The notes: a model not told the origin generated them from the sequence alone. A stretch of 52,420 nucleotides of DNA from Verrucomicrobiota bacterium (GCA_016871715.1 VHCO01000024.1:1-52420); one strand, 5' to 3'. Positions 35,101-44,162 are shown, counted from the stretch's first letter. A program made the numbers and translations.

Positions 35101-36835
35101 CGGCGAGACGCGCTTCATCGCCGTCGAAGACGCCGCCCGGTACCGCGATGGCGCCGGGGTCGTCTTGCCGAGCACCATGCCGGCGGCGCTCCTCGAAACG
35201 GCGGCGGACCCGATCGGCGATCTGGTCGCGCGTTACGCGCGCACGCACGGGCCGTTCCGAGCTGAGGCAGTGGCTGCACGGTTGGGGGTGAGCATCGAGG
35301 CCGTCCGGTCAGCCCTGCAGCGGCTCGCCGCCGGGGAACGAGTCTGCGAAGGAGAGTTCCTTCCCGGCGGCACAACTCGCGAGTGGTGCGAGACGGAAGT
35401 CCTGCGTAGTCTCAAGCGCCAATCGCTCGCCCGCCTGCGCCGGCAAGTCGAGCCGGTTGAGCCCGATGTGTTCGCCCGCTTCCTAGCTGAGTGGCAGGGT
35501 GTCCGCCACCCAGGCGCAGCCGCCGAGACCTTGCTCGCCGTGGTCGAACAACTCCAAGCCACCCCCATCCTGGCCTCGGCACTCGAATCCGACATCCTGC
35601 CAACACGCATCGCGGACTACCTGCCGGGCGACCTCGACGCGTCGTGCGCTGCGGGAGAGGTCGTTTGGCGTGGCGTCGAGTCGCTGGGGCCCGAGGACGG
35701 CCGGATCGCCCTTTACCTGTCGAGCCAATACCGGTTGTTAGCCGGGCCGGCCCAGCCGGCAGGCGGCGAACTCGCCGCTTCCGTCCGACAACTGCTGACC
35801 CAACGCGGCGCGTTGTTCTTCGCGGATCTGTTGGCCGAGACCGGCGCCTTCTCCGTCGAGCTCCTATCCGCCTTGTGGGCTATGGTCTGGGCTGGTGAAG
35901 TCACCAACGACACGCTGATGCCGCTACGCTCGCTGATAGGCGAGCCGCCGCCGGCCAAGCAGCGGCACCGGCCCCACCGCCGATGCCCACAGCCCCGCGC
36001 TACCCTGCCCGGCAGCGAAGGCCGGTGGTCGTTACTGCCGCGAACTCGGGCGGTCGAGCCAGACCCATCGGACACCGAACGGCGCACGGCTCTTGCACAC
36101 CAATTGCTCGCGCGGTACGGAGTGCTCACGCGCGAGGCCGTGCTCGCCGAGGGCATGCCGGGCGGCTTTGCCACGGTCTACGAAGTGTTGAAAGCCATGG
36201 CCGACCGTGGCCAGGTACGCCAGGGGTACTTCGTGGCTGGCCTGGGAGCCACACAGTTCGCCCTGCCCGGCGCCGAGGAGCGCCTGCGCGCCCTGCGCCG
36301 AAAGCCCGAAACACCGCAGACCCTCACCCTGGCCGCCGCCGACCCAGCCAACCCTTACGGTGCCGCGCTGCCGTGGCCGCAGCGAAGCGGCGAGACCCTC
36401 GCGCAAGCTGCGGCTCGTGTGCCGCCGGGTCCAGTTCCGCCCCCGCCCGGGGATCCCCCGTTGGACCCGATCGCCCTGGATGCGAGAGTGGGTTCGGAGG
36501 AGCGCAAGGACCCGGCCGGGATCGGGATAGGAGCACGCGCGCAGCGTGCCGCAGGGGCGCGCGTCATCCTTGTGGATGGTGCGTTGCGAGCCTGGATTCC
36601 CCGCAGTGAAAACAACCTGCTGACCTTTCTGCCACTCGATGAGCCCGAACGCAGTCAGTTCGCCGCCATCATCGCCCAGGCACTGTCGGCGCTCGTCACC
36701 CGTGGGCTCCGCCGCGCGTGCCTGATTCCCCTCGTGGACGGCCAACCGGTCGAGCGATCGTTCCTCGCCCCCTTCCTCATCGAGGCTGGGTTCACCGCGG
36801 GCAGCCGCGGATACCTGAGGCGGCGCGGACCGTAG
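32138..36835 (+). CDS. lhr: Lhr-type large DEAD/DEAH-box ATP-dependent helicase, full length
   Basis: The 1565-residue protein matches full-length bacterial Lhr (about 1500 residues), not the shorter Lhr-Core. Visible motifs are Walker [21 protein letters not shown] (41-47), ITTPESLYLLLTS, Walker B IIDEIHALAATKRG (163-166), LGLSATQRPLDEIA, TSSLELGIDMGAIDLVVQIE and GLQRIGRAGHQVG (about 404). Next come the winged-helix/beta-barrel Lhr domains and a long C-terminal region with several winged-helix-like repeats. Lhr translocates 3'-to-5' on single-stranded DNA and unwinds DNA-RNA hybrids; it is tied to DNA repair. The ATG is 9 bases after the endonuclease stop. A proline/arginine-rich stretch near 1270-1290 looks like an interdomain linker. 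Confidence 0.95.
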   Translation: MTAFAEPVRTWFAHAFRQPTEAQTRAWPPILAGESTLLLAPTGSGKTLAAFLAGINRLMTAPVPARNERCRLLYVSPLKALAVDIERNLRAPLAGIAALAHEQCAPLHLPTLAIRTGDTPAADRARMARTPPDILITTPESLYLLLTSAAAAILATVETVIIDEIHALAATKRGVHLLLSLERLEELRRRRDAHARPVQRLGLSATQRPLDEIARLLGGGEIRQPGHLTGKPQPDRGKEPFHGVAPVSDPGEWLPRPVTVIDAGRKKTLELTVEMPIEELAASSTGLGSAPNPAHAADIDHSIWPSIYPRLLELVRAHRSTLIFANSRRLAERLASALNDLAGVELALAHHGSLARERRQEIERRLKAGDLPAIVATSSLELGIDMGAIDLVVQIEAPPSVTSGLQRIGRAGHQVGAVSQGVIFPKYRGDLLACAAATQLMHESRVETTRYPRNPLDVLAQQLVAMCAMRPTRVDDLYALVRRATPFAELPRPAFEGVLDMLSGRYPSDEFAGLRPRLVWDRVGGVVRAREGARHLAVVNAGTIPDRGLYGVFLAGADRRRSRRVGELDEEMVFESRVGDVFLLGASSWRIEEITHDRVLVSPAPGEPGKTPFWHGDRPGRPLEFGRAIGQLVRALNAAPAAEARRLLREAHGLADQAADNLLAYLDDQARATSHLPSDQTVVIERFLDELGDWRVCVLSPFGAPVHAPWATAVQARWQERTAGQIDALWSDDGIVFRLPEADRPPPSEWFLPEPDRAEDLVTRGLGSTTLFAARFRENAARALLLPRRRPGRRTPLWAQRKRGADLLRVAARYSAFPLLLETYRECLRDVFDLPGLVELLRQIDRRELRVVTVDSRTPSPFAAALLFSYVANFIYDGDAPLAERRAQVLSLDQTQLRELLGEAELRELLDGETIRALEARLQRREGPPIRHADDLHDLLRALGDLSQAEMAERITCGDPAPPPAATTVADWLGQLVRERRAVPVTIGGETRFIAVEDAARYRDGAGVVLPSTMPAALLETAADPIGDLVARYARTHGPFRAEAVAARLGVSIEAVRSALQRLAAGERVCEGEFLPGGTTREWCETEVLRSLKRQSLARLRRQVEPVEPDVFARFLAEWQGVRHPGAAAETLLAVVEQLQATPILASALESDILPTRIADYLPGDLDASCAAGEVVWRGVESLGPEDGRIALYLSSQYRLLAGPAQPAGGELAASVRQLLTQRGALFFADLLAETGAFSVELLSALWAMVWAGEVTNDTLMPLRSLIGEPPPAKQRHRPHRRCPQPRATLPGSEGRWSLLPRTRAVEPDPSDTERRTALAHQLLARYGVLTREAVLAEGMPGGFATVYEVLKAMADRGQVRQGYFVAGLGATQFALPGAEERLRALRRKPETPQTLTLAAADPANPYGAALPWPQRSGETLAQAAARVPPGPVPPPPGDPPLDPIALDARVGSEERKDPAGIGIGARAQRAAGARVILVDGALRAWIPRSENNLLTFLPLDEPERSQFAAIIAQALSALVTRGLRRACLIPLVDGQPVERSFLAPFLIEAGFTAGSRGYLRRRGP

Positions 36836-36889
36836 CCGGCGTTGTCGGACGCGCCGCCGCCCTATGCGCTCGACGCCAATGGTGCGCGA

Positions 36890-39094
36890 TCACTCCTCCA
36901 CCACCAACGCCTCGTGCACCTCGAGCCGCGGCAGCCGCACGCTCGCTCGGCCGTCGTGGTACCGGAAAGGGAGCGCTTCGCCCGACGGTTGGCGCGTGAT
37001 GGACTGGGGTGCTTTGGCTAAACGAAGGTGGATCGTCAGCGGTCCGACCGGCGGGATGTCGTCGAAGACGTACTGTTTCTCCTGCTCGTGCGGGCCGGCG
37101 GTGTTGACGAGGTTGAGCACCAGCCGGCCATGGTTCCGGCGGAGCGAAACATCCACGTGATGGGATCCGGTCACCTCCACCAGGGGATCGGGGTATAGCT
37201 CCCGCACGACGGCCTGCAGAAAGTCCCGCGCGACCGCCGTCCGACCGTTGAGGTAGCGCTCGCCGAAGTTGAACCACAGCACGCCGAGTTTGCCTTCGCC
37301 GAGCGGCATGAGGGTGGCGGCCGTCTCGGAAGGACTCGATGGGTCATCCTGGACATGGAGCCGCCCCAACGATCGAGTGGCAGAGGCTGTGGTGATCTTC
37401 TGTCTGAGAGTGTGTAAACCGGCGAGCCAACCGTCGTGCTCGAGGTAGCGCGCCGCGACGGCCGTCTCGCCCTCGCGCTCATCGACCGGCACCGCCACCT
37501 GTGGCGAGGCCGCGGCAGGAGCAGCGGCCGCTGGAAGGCTGGGGGGCATGCCGGTTTCTTGGGCGAACAGAGCTGCTGCGGCCGGGCCAACCAACAAGAG
37601 GCTGCCCCCAGCCCGTGCGTAGGCGGCCAACTCGTCGCGGAAGCCGGACTCGAGGTAGTCCCACTCGGGAATCACGATCAACGGCCAACGCGACATGCGA
37701 CCGGTCAAGTGATGTTCGCTGACAATCTCGACCGAGTTCTGGGCCTCGATCAGCGCTTGCAGCACGCCGCGCAGGGCCTGGACGCCGGCACTGCCCCAGG
37801 GCGCAAACAGCCGCGGACTCGAGCGGTAATGCGCCGCCCGCGAGTAGAGCAGAGCCACCTGCGGGACCGCCTCGGACCGATGACACACCGCCTGACGGGC
37901 ACGACAGAACTTGGCTACCTCGGCCATGAGCCGCATCTGCCAGTCGTAAATGGAACCGTCGCGTTTCTGACGGAAGTAGGCCTGGTACCCGCCGCCTTGA
38001 GCCAACACAATGGCCGCTTCTTGGGCGAGTTGCGGGATGGACTTCAGCGGGCGCACCGGATGGCCTTGGGGTGCGCTGAACGACCAGGACATCAGGTCCC
38101 AAGGTTTGCCTTGGTTCTCGAGGCAGCGCGCGGAGAACCGGGCGGAGTTGAGGCTGTTTTGCGGCGAGAAATCCCCCGACAGGAACGCAACCTTCGCCGT
38201 CACCGGCTCGGGCATGTGGTCGCTGAAGGCCCAGTTGCTGGCAATCTCGAAGTCGGGGTGGCTCCTCCCGAGTTCATCCACGTAGTGCCGCAGGTACTTG
38301 CGGAAGGCCTCACGCTGGAAGTCCATCCACTCGACCCAGTACGCGTCGCTGGCTTGGCGCGGAACGGTCGAGACCCCCGTTCGCTCGCGAAACGCTCGAA
38401 CGGCCACCTCGCCGAAATCGGGGATGGTAGCCCAGCACTCTCCGTCCACCCACATGCCGTCCACGCCATAGTCCCCCGCCAGTTCCCTAAGCTGCGGGAT
38501 GAGCAACTGGTCGACATACGGCCCGAAGACCGAGGTGGCGTTGGAGTCGGGCTTGCCGTCGGCACGCACCGCCGCCCATTCGGGGTGTGCGCGCACCGCC
38601 TCGGAATCCCACACCCCTGAGTAATGCATGTAAAGGGAGACGCCGTGTGCGGCGGTGATCTGGCGCCAGAGGCGGAGGGGATCGCCCACGAAGCCCGGGG
38701 CCCGGTTCCCGACCTTGGTCGGGTAACTCGACAAGCCCGGATGCCCCTTGCAGTCGATCTGGAGGTAATCCGGCCTGACCTGCTCGAGGATATTCTCGAT
38801 CATGGCCGGCGTGGTGTTGCGGCCGATCTCAGTGCAGTCGCGCCCAGCGTGGAAGTCGAAGTGAATCCCCAGGAAAGCCTGCGACCGCTTCAGCCGCAGC
38901 GGATCGCTGGCCGGCGCTGAAGGCGCACCCAGGGCCGCAACCGAGGGCGCGGGGCCCCCGGCCAGTAAGGCTACCCAAGCCAACAGGCTGGCGACCAACT
39001 GCCAAGCTCGATGCTGGGTGCGGTGCCGGTCGAACGAGGGCAAGGGCAAGGGCAAGCGGGTGAGCTCGCGGGATCGAGGTCTTCGCATGGCCAT
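36890..39094 (-). CDS. Secreted glycosidase-like protein (putative GHL/GH29-like TIM barrel with trimerisation-type domain)
   Basis: A start at the ATG at 39094 (alternatively 39088) gives 734 residues with an N-terminal hydrophobic segment (WQLVASLLAWVALLAGG). The barrel-like part contains FLGIHFDFHAGRD, PDYLQIDCKGHPG, VSLYMHYSGVWDSEAVRAHP, DYGVDGMWVDGECWA and FEIASNWAFSDHMPEP. The Asp-Gly-Glu of MWVDGE is a plausible catalytic site, as in the putative glycosyl hydrolases GHL and fucosidase families. A Rossmann-like domain (SRWPLIVIPEWDYLESGF, AGGSLLLVGPAAA) resembles the beta-galactosidase trimerisation domain. The C-terminal 250 residues are beta-rich. It follows a sulfatase gene by 202 bases on the same strand. 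Family level only; the reaction is not known. Confidence 0.68.
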   Translation of the reverse strand: MAMRRPRSRELTRLPLPLPSFDRHRTQHRAWQLVASLLAWVALLAGGPAPSVAALGAPSAPASDPLRLKRSQAFLGIHFDFHAGRDCTEIGRNTTPAMIENILEQVRPDYLQIDCKGHPGLSSYPTKVGNRAPGFVGDPLRLWRQITAAHGVSLYMHYSGVWDSEAVRAHPEWAAVRADGKPDSNATSVFGPYVDQLLIPQLRELAGDYGVDGMWVDGECWATIPDFGEVAVRAFRERTGVSTVPRQASDAYWVEWMDFQREAFRKYLRHYVDELGRSHPDFEIASNWAFSDHMPEPVTAKVAFLSGDFSPQNSLNSARFSARCLENQGKPWDLMSWSFSAPQGHPVRPLKSIPQLAQEAAIVLAQGGGYQAYFRQKRDGSIYDWQMRLMAEVAKFCRARQAVCHRSEAVPQVALLYSRAAHYRSSPRLFAPWGSAGVQALRGVLQALIEAQNSVEIVSEHHLTGRMSRWPLIVIPEWDYLESGFRDELAAYARAGGSLLLVGPAAAALFAQETGMPPSLPAAAAPAAASPQVAVPVDEREGETAVAARYLEHDGWLAGLHTLRQKITTASATRSLGRLHVQDDPSSPSETAATLMPLGEGKLGVLWFNFGERYLNGRTAVARDFLQAVVRELYPDPLVEVTGSHHVDVSLRRNHGRLVLNLVNTAGPHEQEKQYVFDDIPPVGPLTIHLRLAKAPQSITRQPSGEALPFRYHDGRASVRLPRLEVHEALVVEE

Positions 39095-39296
39095 AACGAC
39101 AACAACGACAGTATTAGAATGTGGATGAGCGCTGGCGTTAGCCAACCACCGAGCCTGCGGTTGCGTCAAGGCTGGCCAAGGCCAGGAGGAGTGGGGTGAG
39201 GCGCGTGTCAAGTTCTATGATGCTGTCGTATAATCTCGACCTCAGTCGCTTCGTCTAGGCCCGGACGGCCTTCTTCCCTGAGCTTTCTTGCTGCAC

Positions 39297-40772
39297 TTAC
39301 TGGAGGTGGAAGTCGGGGAACGCGGCCTTGAGTTCGAGGGGGTCCCCCGTCTGTCGTTGGAGCGCAAGCAGTTGGGCGAACAACCGCTGCATCCGGGGCC
39401 GATGCTCGGGTCGTGCGGCCAAGTCGACCCGTTCGAGCGGGTCGGTCTGCAGGTCGTAGAGCCGGGCCTTGGGGATCTTCGGGTAGAGAATCAGCTTGTA
39501 GCCCTCGCTGGTCACGGCGCGTTGGAGCCCGAGGTAGGCGCCGTAGATGGCGTCGTAAGGCGAGCGGTCAGTCTGGCCACGGAGCAACGGCAAAAGGCTG
39601 TGAAACTGGACGTGGTCAGGCTTCGGCAGGCCCGCCAATTCGAGTGTGGTGGGCATAATGTCCTGCAGGTACACCGGGGCGGCAATGCGCCGCCCAGCCG
39701 GGATGTCGGGTCCGACCACGATCAGCGGCACGCGGACGCTGTGATCATAGAGGTTCTGCTTGCCGAACAGACCGTGCTGACCTACCGCCAGGCCATGGTC
39801 GCTGGTGAAGAAGATGTAGGTCGTGCGCGCCTTGCCCGAGCGTTCGAGAGCCGCGAGGATGCGCCCGATTTGGGTGTCCAGGTGGGTGATGAGGGCGTAG
39901 TACTCCTGGCGGTGGACCTGGACCGCGTGGGGCGTGCGCGGGAAGGGCGCCAACCGTTCGTCGCGCAGTTGTTCGCCGCATCCGATGTCGTCCTTGTACG
40001 GGTACAGGGGCAGGAAGTTGGCGGGCACCTGGATGGCATCGAGGGGGTACTTATCGACATAATCCTTCGGCGATTGGCGCGGGTCGTGCGGAGCGTTGAA
40101 CGCCAGGTACATGAAGAACGGTTCAGGTCGGTCCGCCGCCATCGCTAGATAGTCCGCAGCGTCGTCGGCCACGGCCTCGCTCCAGTGCTGGCCTCCTTCC
40201 CAGAACCCGCCGAACTTCGGGTCCCACGGCTTCCAGGTATCGGGGCGCTCTGGGTGGGGGCGGTTATACCCTTCCGGGGTGTCCTTGGGCATACCGGCTC
40301 GGACATGGCGTGTGACGGCAAAGACCTTCCGCGCGTCAACGTTCACATGCCACTTGCCGGTGAAATAGGTCGTGTAGCCGGCGCGCCGCAAGGCCGGCGC
40401 CCAGAGTCGGCCTGCCTGGCGCTCCTCCTCGAGCTGCCGCTCGAGCGTTTGGATGGGCCAGAGGAATCGGCCCGTGTTGAGCATGGTTCGGCTGGGCACG
40501 CAGACCGCGCCGCTCCAAGAGCCCATGTTATAGGCGTGAGTCAAGGTCGTCCCGGCGGCCGCCAGCCGGTCCAGGTGCGGCGTCTGGACCTCAGGATTGC
40601 CCAGCGCACGAATCGTGTTGAAGCACTGGTCGTCGGAGAAGATGAAGAGCAGGTTGGGGCGCGGCGCGGGTGGTTCTCCGGCCTGGGCGTGGAAGTGGGC
40701 CAGGACTAGGGCCGAGGTCGCGAGGGCCAACCGCAAAGGTCGCGCCGAGCGGAGGCGAACTAGTGGAGTCAT
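39297..40772 (-). CDS. Secreted type I (FGE-dependent) sulfatase
   Basis: The ATG at 40772 overlaps the stop of the upstream tagaturonate epimerase gene (ATGA), so the two are translationally coupled. The frame's extension to 41090 lies inside that gene. The 491-residue protein has a signal peptide (LRLALATSALVLAHFHAQAG), NLLFIFSDDQCFNTIRALGN (metal Asp47-Asp48), the formylglycine motif GAVCVPSRTMLNTG with Cys91, FTGKWHVNVD, and YIFFTSDHGLAVGQHGLFGK. In the last motif His replaces the usual Asn of the Asp-Asn pair, as in iduronate-2-sulfatase and choline-sulfatase-like groups. Together with UxaE this points to a sulfated uronic-acid polymer as substrate. It acts outside the cytoplasm. Confidence 0.93.
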   Translation of the reverse strand: MTPLVRLRSARPLRLALATSALVLAHFHAQAGEPPAPRPNLLFIFSDDQCFNTIRALGNPEVQTPHLDRLAAAGTTLTHAYNMGSWSGAVCVPSRTMLNTGRFLWPIQTLERQLEEERQAGRLWAPALRRAGYTTYFTGKWHVNVDARKVFAVTRHVRAGMPKDTPEGYNRPHPERPDTWKPWDPKFGGFWEGGQHWSEAVADDAADYLAMAADRPEPFFMYLAFNAPHDPRQSPKDYVDKYPLDAIQVPANFLPLYPYKDDIGCGEQLRDERLAPFPRTPHAVQVHRQEYYALITHLDTQIGRILAALERSGKARTTYIFFTSDHGLAVGQHGLFGKQNLYDHSVRVPLIVVGPDIPAGRRIAAPVYLQDIMPTTLELAGLPKPDHVQFHSLLPLLRGQTDRSPYDAIYGAYLGLQRAVTSEGYKLILYPKIPKARLYDLQTDPLERVDLAARPEHRPRMQRLFAQLLALQRQTGDPLELKAAFPDFHLQ

Positions 40773-42067
40773 GGGCAAGGAGGTGACGGCGATGGTGGAG
40801 TGGTTAAGCCGAGAAAGATGGGGCGCAAGTGCCGTTCGAGGAGGTTGCCGGTCACGTTGCGCGCAATCACGCTGGCGCACGCGACGAGCTGATCGAGGTA
40901 GCGGTCGCCCATTTCGGCGGCCACCTTGAAGCTGACGTGCAGCAACTGGCGCAAGTGGGGATTGAACCGCACCTCGAGCGGGTCGTGCCGCAACGCCCGG
41001 ACATACTCTTCCGCGCCCCACCGTTGAACCTGGCCAACCGAAGGCAACCGGGCACGATCGAGGTCTAGCACGGTCGCGTAGGGCGCGCACAACTCGTCGA
41101 CGCGCGCGCTAGCCCTGGCATAGAGTTCCTTGGCTAAGGCGAGCCCCTCACCGCCGGACTCGGCCAAGCCGATGACCTCCTCGAGCCACGAGGTGCCGGC
41201 GGTCTTCACGTGGACACCGGCCTGGAGGCGAGCCAGGGCGCGATGCAAGGCAGGGTAGAGGGAGAATTTGTCGCTGCCGGAGTGGATGCTGAGCTTGAGC
41301 GCGGGGGGCAAACCGTAGCGTTGGACTGCGTGAGCGAGCACGCGGACATCGTCGCTAAACTCACGCTCGAACTGGGCTACTGCGCCAGCGTAATCCACCC
41401 CCTTATTGAAGCGGCCTGTGAACTTGGGGGCGATGGTCGCCAGCGGGACCTGCTCGTCGGCTAAGGCGGCCAAGATGACCAACAGCTCCGGCGGCGTCTG
41501 GGGCTGTTCAGTTTCGTCCAGCGAAACCTCGGTTACGAATGTGCCTGGGTCCTTGGCTTGGGCGATGTGGCGGTAGAGCTCACCGGCCGCCTGGACGGCG
41601 CGGAGGTACTGGGCCGCTATCCGTTCCAGCTCGGCCTCCGTGAGGGCGAAGGCGCGGTCCAGGCCTGCGATCTCGATCCGACTCCCGACCAGTTCCGGGT
41701 GCTGACGCCGGAAAGCCGCTACCGCTGCCGGGTCTGCCCGCTGCCCGATACTCTCCGCCACGTCGATGGTGAAGAAGTCGGACGCCGCCAAGGCCTCGTC
41801 CACCGTGGCTCGCCGGATGTGGTCGGCGTCGACGAAGTACGACCGGGTCCAGCCCAGCGCTTGCACGGCGGCATCTGCGGCGGCGCGCGTGCTGGCTGGG
41901 GCGGTACCGATCAGACGGTGTTCGCGGTGGGACTTGTTCCAGACCGGAATGAGGTCCACGCCATCGGCGACGGTCTGGCGGCAGGCTTGGAGCTGGGCGT
42001 GGGCTTGCCGCCCAAACCGGTCGCCGAAGCCAAAGGAGAATCTGCCAAGTGAACGTGGCGGATGCAT
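40769..42067 (-). CDS. uxaE: Tagaturonate epimerase (UxaE-like)
   Basis: It interconverts D-tagaturonate and D-fructuronate in hexuronate catabolism, in the cytoplasm (no signal peptide). The ATG at 42067 gives 432 residues beginning MHPPRSLGRFSFGFGDRFGR; a GTG nine codons earlier is possible. Family-like blocks are RSYFVDADHIRRATVDEALA, KFTGRFNKGVDYAG (215-226) and LKLSIHSGSDKFSLYP (260-271). His83, Glu180 and His262 are plausible metal ligands, though this is inference. Length matches the family. Its stop overlaps the sulfatase start, linking desulfation and uronate use. An alternative reading as another member of the same uncharacterised epimerase family cannot be excluded. Confidence 0.82.
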   Translation of the reverse strand: MHPPRSLGRFSFGFGDRFGRQAHAQLQACRQTVADGVDLIPVWNKSHREHRLIGTAPASTRAAADAAVQALGWTRSYFVDADHIRRATVDEALAASDFFTIDVAESIGQRADPAAVAAFRRQHPELVGSRIEIAGLDRAFALTEAELERIAAQYLRAVQAAGELYRHIAQAKDPGTFVTEVSLDETEQPQTPPELLVILAALADEQVPLATIAPKFTGRFNKGVDYAGAVAQFEREFSDDVRVLAHAVQRYGLPPALKLSIHSGSDKFSLYPALHRALARLQAGVHVKTAGTSWLEEVIGLAESGGEGLALAKELYARASARVDELCAPYATVLDLDRARLPSVGQVQRWGAEEYVRALRHDPLEVRFNPHLRQLLHVSFKVAAEMGDRYLDQLVACASVIARNVTGNLLERHLRPIFLGLTTPPSPSPPCP

Positions 42068-42179
42068 AGGCGCGCGCGCCCATCCACCAGACACGGTGTG
42101 TGGGTAGAAGGCAAAACAAATTCGGGTGCGCGCGGATTTCCCTTAACCCGAAGCGGGATTTTTGCGATGTAGTGGGGGG

Positions 42180-44024
42180 ATGGCCGACGGATTCGTCAGG
42201 AGCATTGTGGTGGAGCGCTTCCTGAACTCGCTCCTGGTCAGCGTGTTGCTGCGCCAGGTGTGGTTTCGGTGGGTCATGGTGGTGTTTCTTCTGGCCGGTC
42301 TCGTCCTGGCCATCAGCGTTCCCAAAGTGTGGGTGAGCTCGCCCCCGGGCATCCACCCGCCCGTGCGCGTGAGTCTGATTGACTTGGCCCAGGCCTGGTC
42401 GTTGCGGCGCACGGCCGATCGCGCCACCGACGCCGGCCATGGCGCGGAGGCGGCCAGCGCCTGGCAGGGCGCCATTTCGCATAATCCCGGGGACCTCAGC
42501 CTCCTGCGGGGCGCCCTGAATCACCTGGTCCAATCTGACGTTGCCGTTACCGGGGCCGTCAACCGTATCCTGTTTCACACGGCCTGGCTGCTGCGCCTGA
42601 GTGAAGGGGACCGGGCCGATGTGGGTCTCGCGGCGCAGGTGTACGATCGGTTCGAGCTTTCGGCTGGGGTGGTGGCCTTACTCGAACCCCGAGCGGAGTC
42701 CCTGACAGCGGCTGAGGAGAGAGTCTTCCTCATGGCCTTATTCCGGGAGGGGCGGATGGACGAATTCGGGCGGCGCTGGGCGCGGTTGGCGGAGGCTGCC
42801 CAGGCCGATCGTGAACTCGAACTTTATCACGCCGCGTACCTCGCCGGGTGGGGGCCACCCGGAGGAAGTCAAGCTGGCCGGGCGCGGCTTGAAGAGGCCC
42901 AGAAAGACCCCGACCTCAAGGTGCTGGCCTGCCGCCTTAAGCTGGCTGTCAGCGCCCAGTACCTGGATGTCGAGGGTTACCAGGCCGGCCTGCAGCGGCT
43001 CGATCGGGCGAAGGCGGACCGGTTGACGGATCGGATTTGTTATTGGCTGCTGCTGCAGAGCGTGGGCCGGCTCGATCGGGCCCAGCGCGAGGCGGCGGCG
43101 TATCGGAGGACGCCGGTGACCCCCACGGAACTGCTGCGCTTGGCCGAGGCTTACGTGAAGTTGGGGCTCAAAGGCCAGGCGCTCGAGCTCCTTAAGGTGC
43201 ACGCAGTCGAGTTTGGCGTCCCGGGGACGCTTTCCGGGGCGGACCTATGGAAGTTCTACACGGACTTGCTCGTCGAGATGCGGCAGTGGGCGGACTTACG
43301 GGCGGCGGCATACCAACTGCGCGTGTTGGACCAGGCCAGTCAACTGCTGACGGGATTCAGCTTCTTCATGGAAGCGCGCGCGGAGTATGGCCTAAACCAT
43401 TTCGAGCAGGCGCGGTTGGTGGTCGCCCAAATCGCGGAACACTCGTTCGAAGACGCCCACTTGGCTTTGCAGATTGCCAGCAACCTGGTCTTGATGGGCT
43501 ACGCCGCGGCGGCCGAGCAGATCCTCGCGCGCGAACGCCGGTTGACCGAGGACGTCCGGTACTGGAAGACCTTGGCCGAAGCCTACGATGCTCTGCGGGA
43601 TCCGTTGCAGTTCTTTCGCGCCGCGGGTCGAGCGCACGGGCTAGCGCCTGACGATCCGCTGATGGCCCAGTTGTATGCGCGAGCGTTGGTGATGGGCCGG
43701 CTGCTGCCGGAGCAGGCGGTCCTGTTGACCCAACGCTACCTCGATCTCGATCGCGCGGCGGCGCAACCGCGTGTCCATCACGCCTTGGCACTGGCCATGA
43801 ACCGGCGGTTTACCGAGGCGGAGGAAACCTTGCGGCCGGTGCAGCCTGAGGAGTTGGTTGGACGCGACCAAACGCTCTATTACCTGGCGGCCTTCGAGAT
43901 CTCCGTGGGCCGGCAGCGTCCTCAACTCGCCCGGGAAGCCCTGGACCGCATCCGCCCCGAGCATCTGTCGCCGAACCAGCTCAAATGGCTGGACCAACAG
44001 GTCACGCGCCTGGCCCCCATCTAG
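42180..44024 (+). CDS. Membrane-anchored TPR-like repeat protein
   Basis: The ATG at 42180, preceded by a G-run, gives 614 residues; a TTG at 42162 is the alternative. One membrane segment at about 29-48 (FRWVMVVFLLAGLVLAISVP) anchors it. The rest is alpha-helical with TPR-like pairs, for example AWSLRRTADRATDAGHGAEA, LLRLAEAYVKLGLKGQALEL and VHHALALAMNRRFTEAEETL. It has no enzymatic motif. Such proteins act as scaffolds, often in envelope or secretion machinery. It precedes clpP by 138 bases, in the place often taken by the trigger-factor gene, but it is not related to trigger factor. A role with the protease is speculative. Confidence 0.78.
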   Translation: MADGFVRSIVVERFLNSLLVSVLLRQVWFRWVMVVFLLAGLVLAISVPKVWVSSPPGIHPPVRVSLIDLAQAWSLRRTADRATDAGHGAEAASAWQGAISHNPGDLSLLRGALNHLVQSDVAVTGAVNRILFHTAWLLRLSEGDRADVGLAAQVYDRFELSAGVVALLEPRAESLTAAEERVFLMALFREGRMDEFGRRWARLAEAAQADRELELYHAAYLAGWGPPGGSQAGRARLEEAQKDPDLKVLACRLKLAVSAQYLDVEGYQAGLQRLDRAKADRLTDRICYWLLLQSVGRLDRAQREAAAYRRTPVTPTELLRLAEAYVKLGLKGQALELLKVHAVEFGVPGTLSGADLWKFYTDLLVEMRQWADLRAAAYQLRVLDQASQLLTGFSFFMEARAEYGLNHFEQARLVVAQIAEHSFEDAHLALQIASNLVLMGYAAAAEQILARERRLTEDVRYWKTLAEAYDALRDPLQFFRAAGRAHGLAPDDPLMAQLYARALVMGRLLPEQAVLLTQRYLDLDRAAAQPRVHHALALAMNRRFTEAEETLRPVQPEELVGRDQTLYYLAAFEISVGRQRPQLAREALDRIRPEHLSPNQLKWLDQQVTRLAPI

Positions 44025-44113
44025 CCCACCGCTGGGTGCGTTGGGCTGGGAGGCAAGCGGGGCCCCCGCGGACACTGGCCGGGATGCGGACGCGCGAGGT
44101 GGACGCGCGGCGC

Positions 44114-44142
44114 TTGACGCCCCTAACACCCTCATCTACGTT
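44114..44142 (+). promoter_or_regulatory. Weak candidate promoter upstream of clpP
   Basis: TTGACG at 44114-44119 is followed after 17 bases by TACGTT (44137-44142), which matches TATAAT poorly. It would give a leader of only about 14 bases. An AGGAA ribosome site (44155-44159) sits just before the clpP ATG and supports that start. Confidence 0.25.
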
Positions 44143-44162
44143 CTGGCACACGCTAGGAATTC

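Noticed and set aside
39205..39234. TATAAT at 39229-39234 on the plus strand with GTGTCA 18 bases upstream
   Set aside because: The -35 match is weak and no plus-strand gene follows for almost 3 kb.
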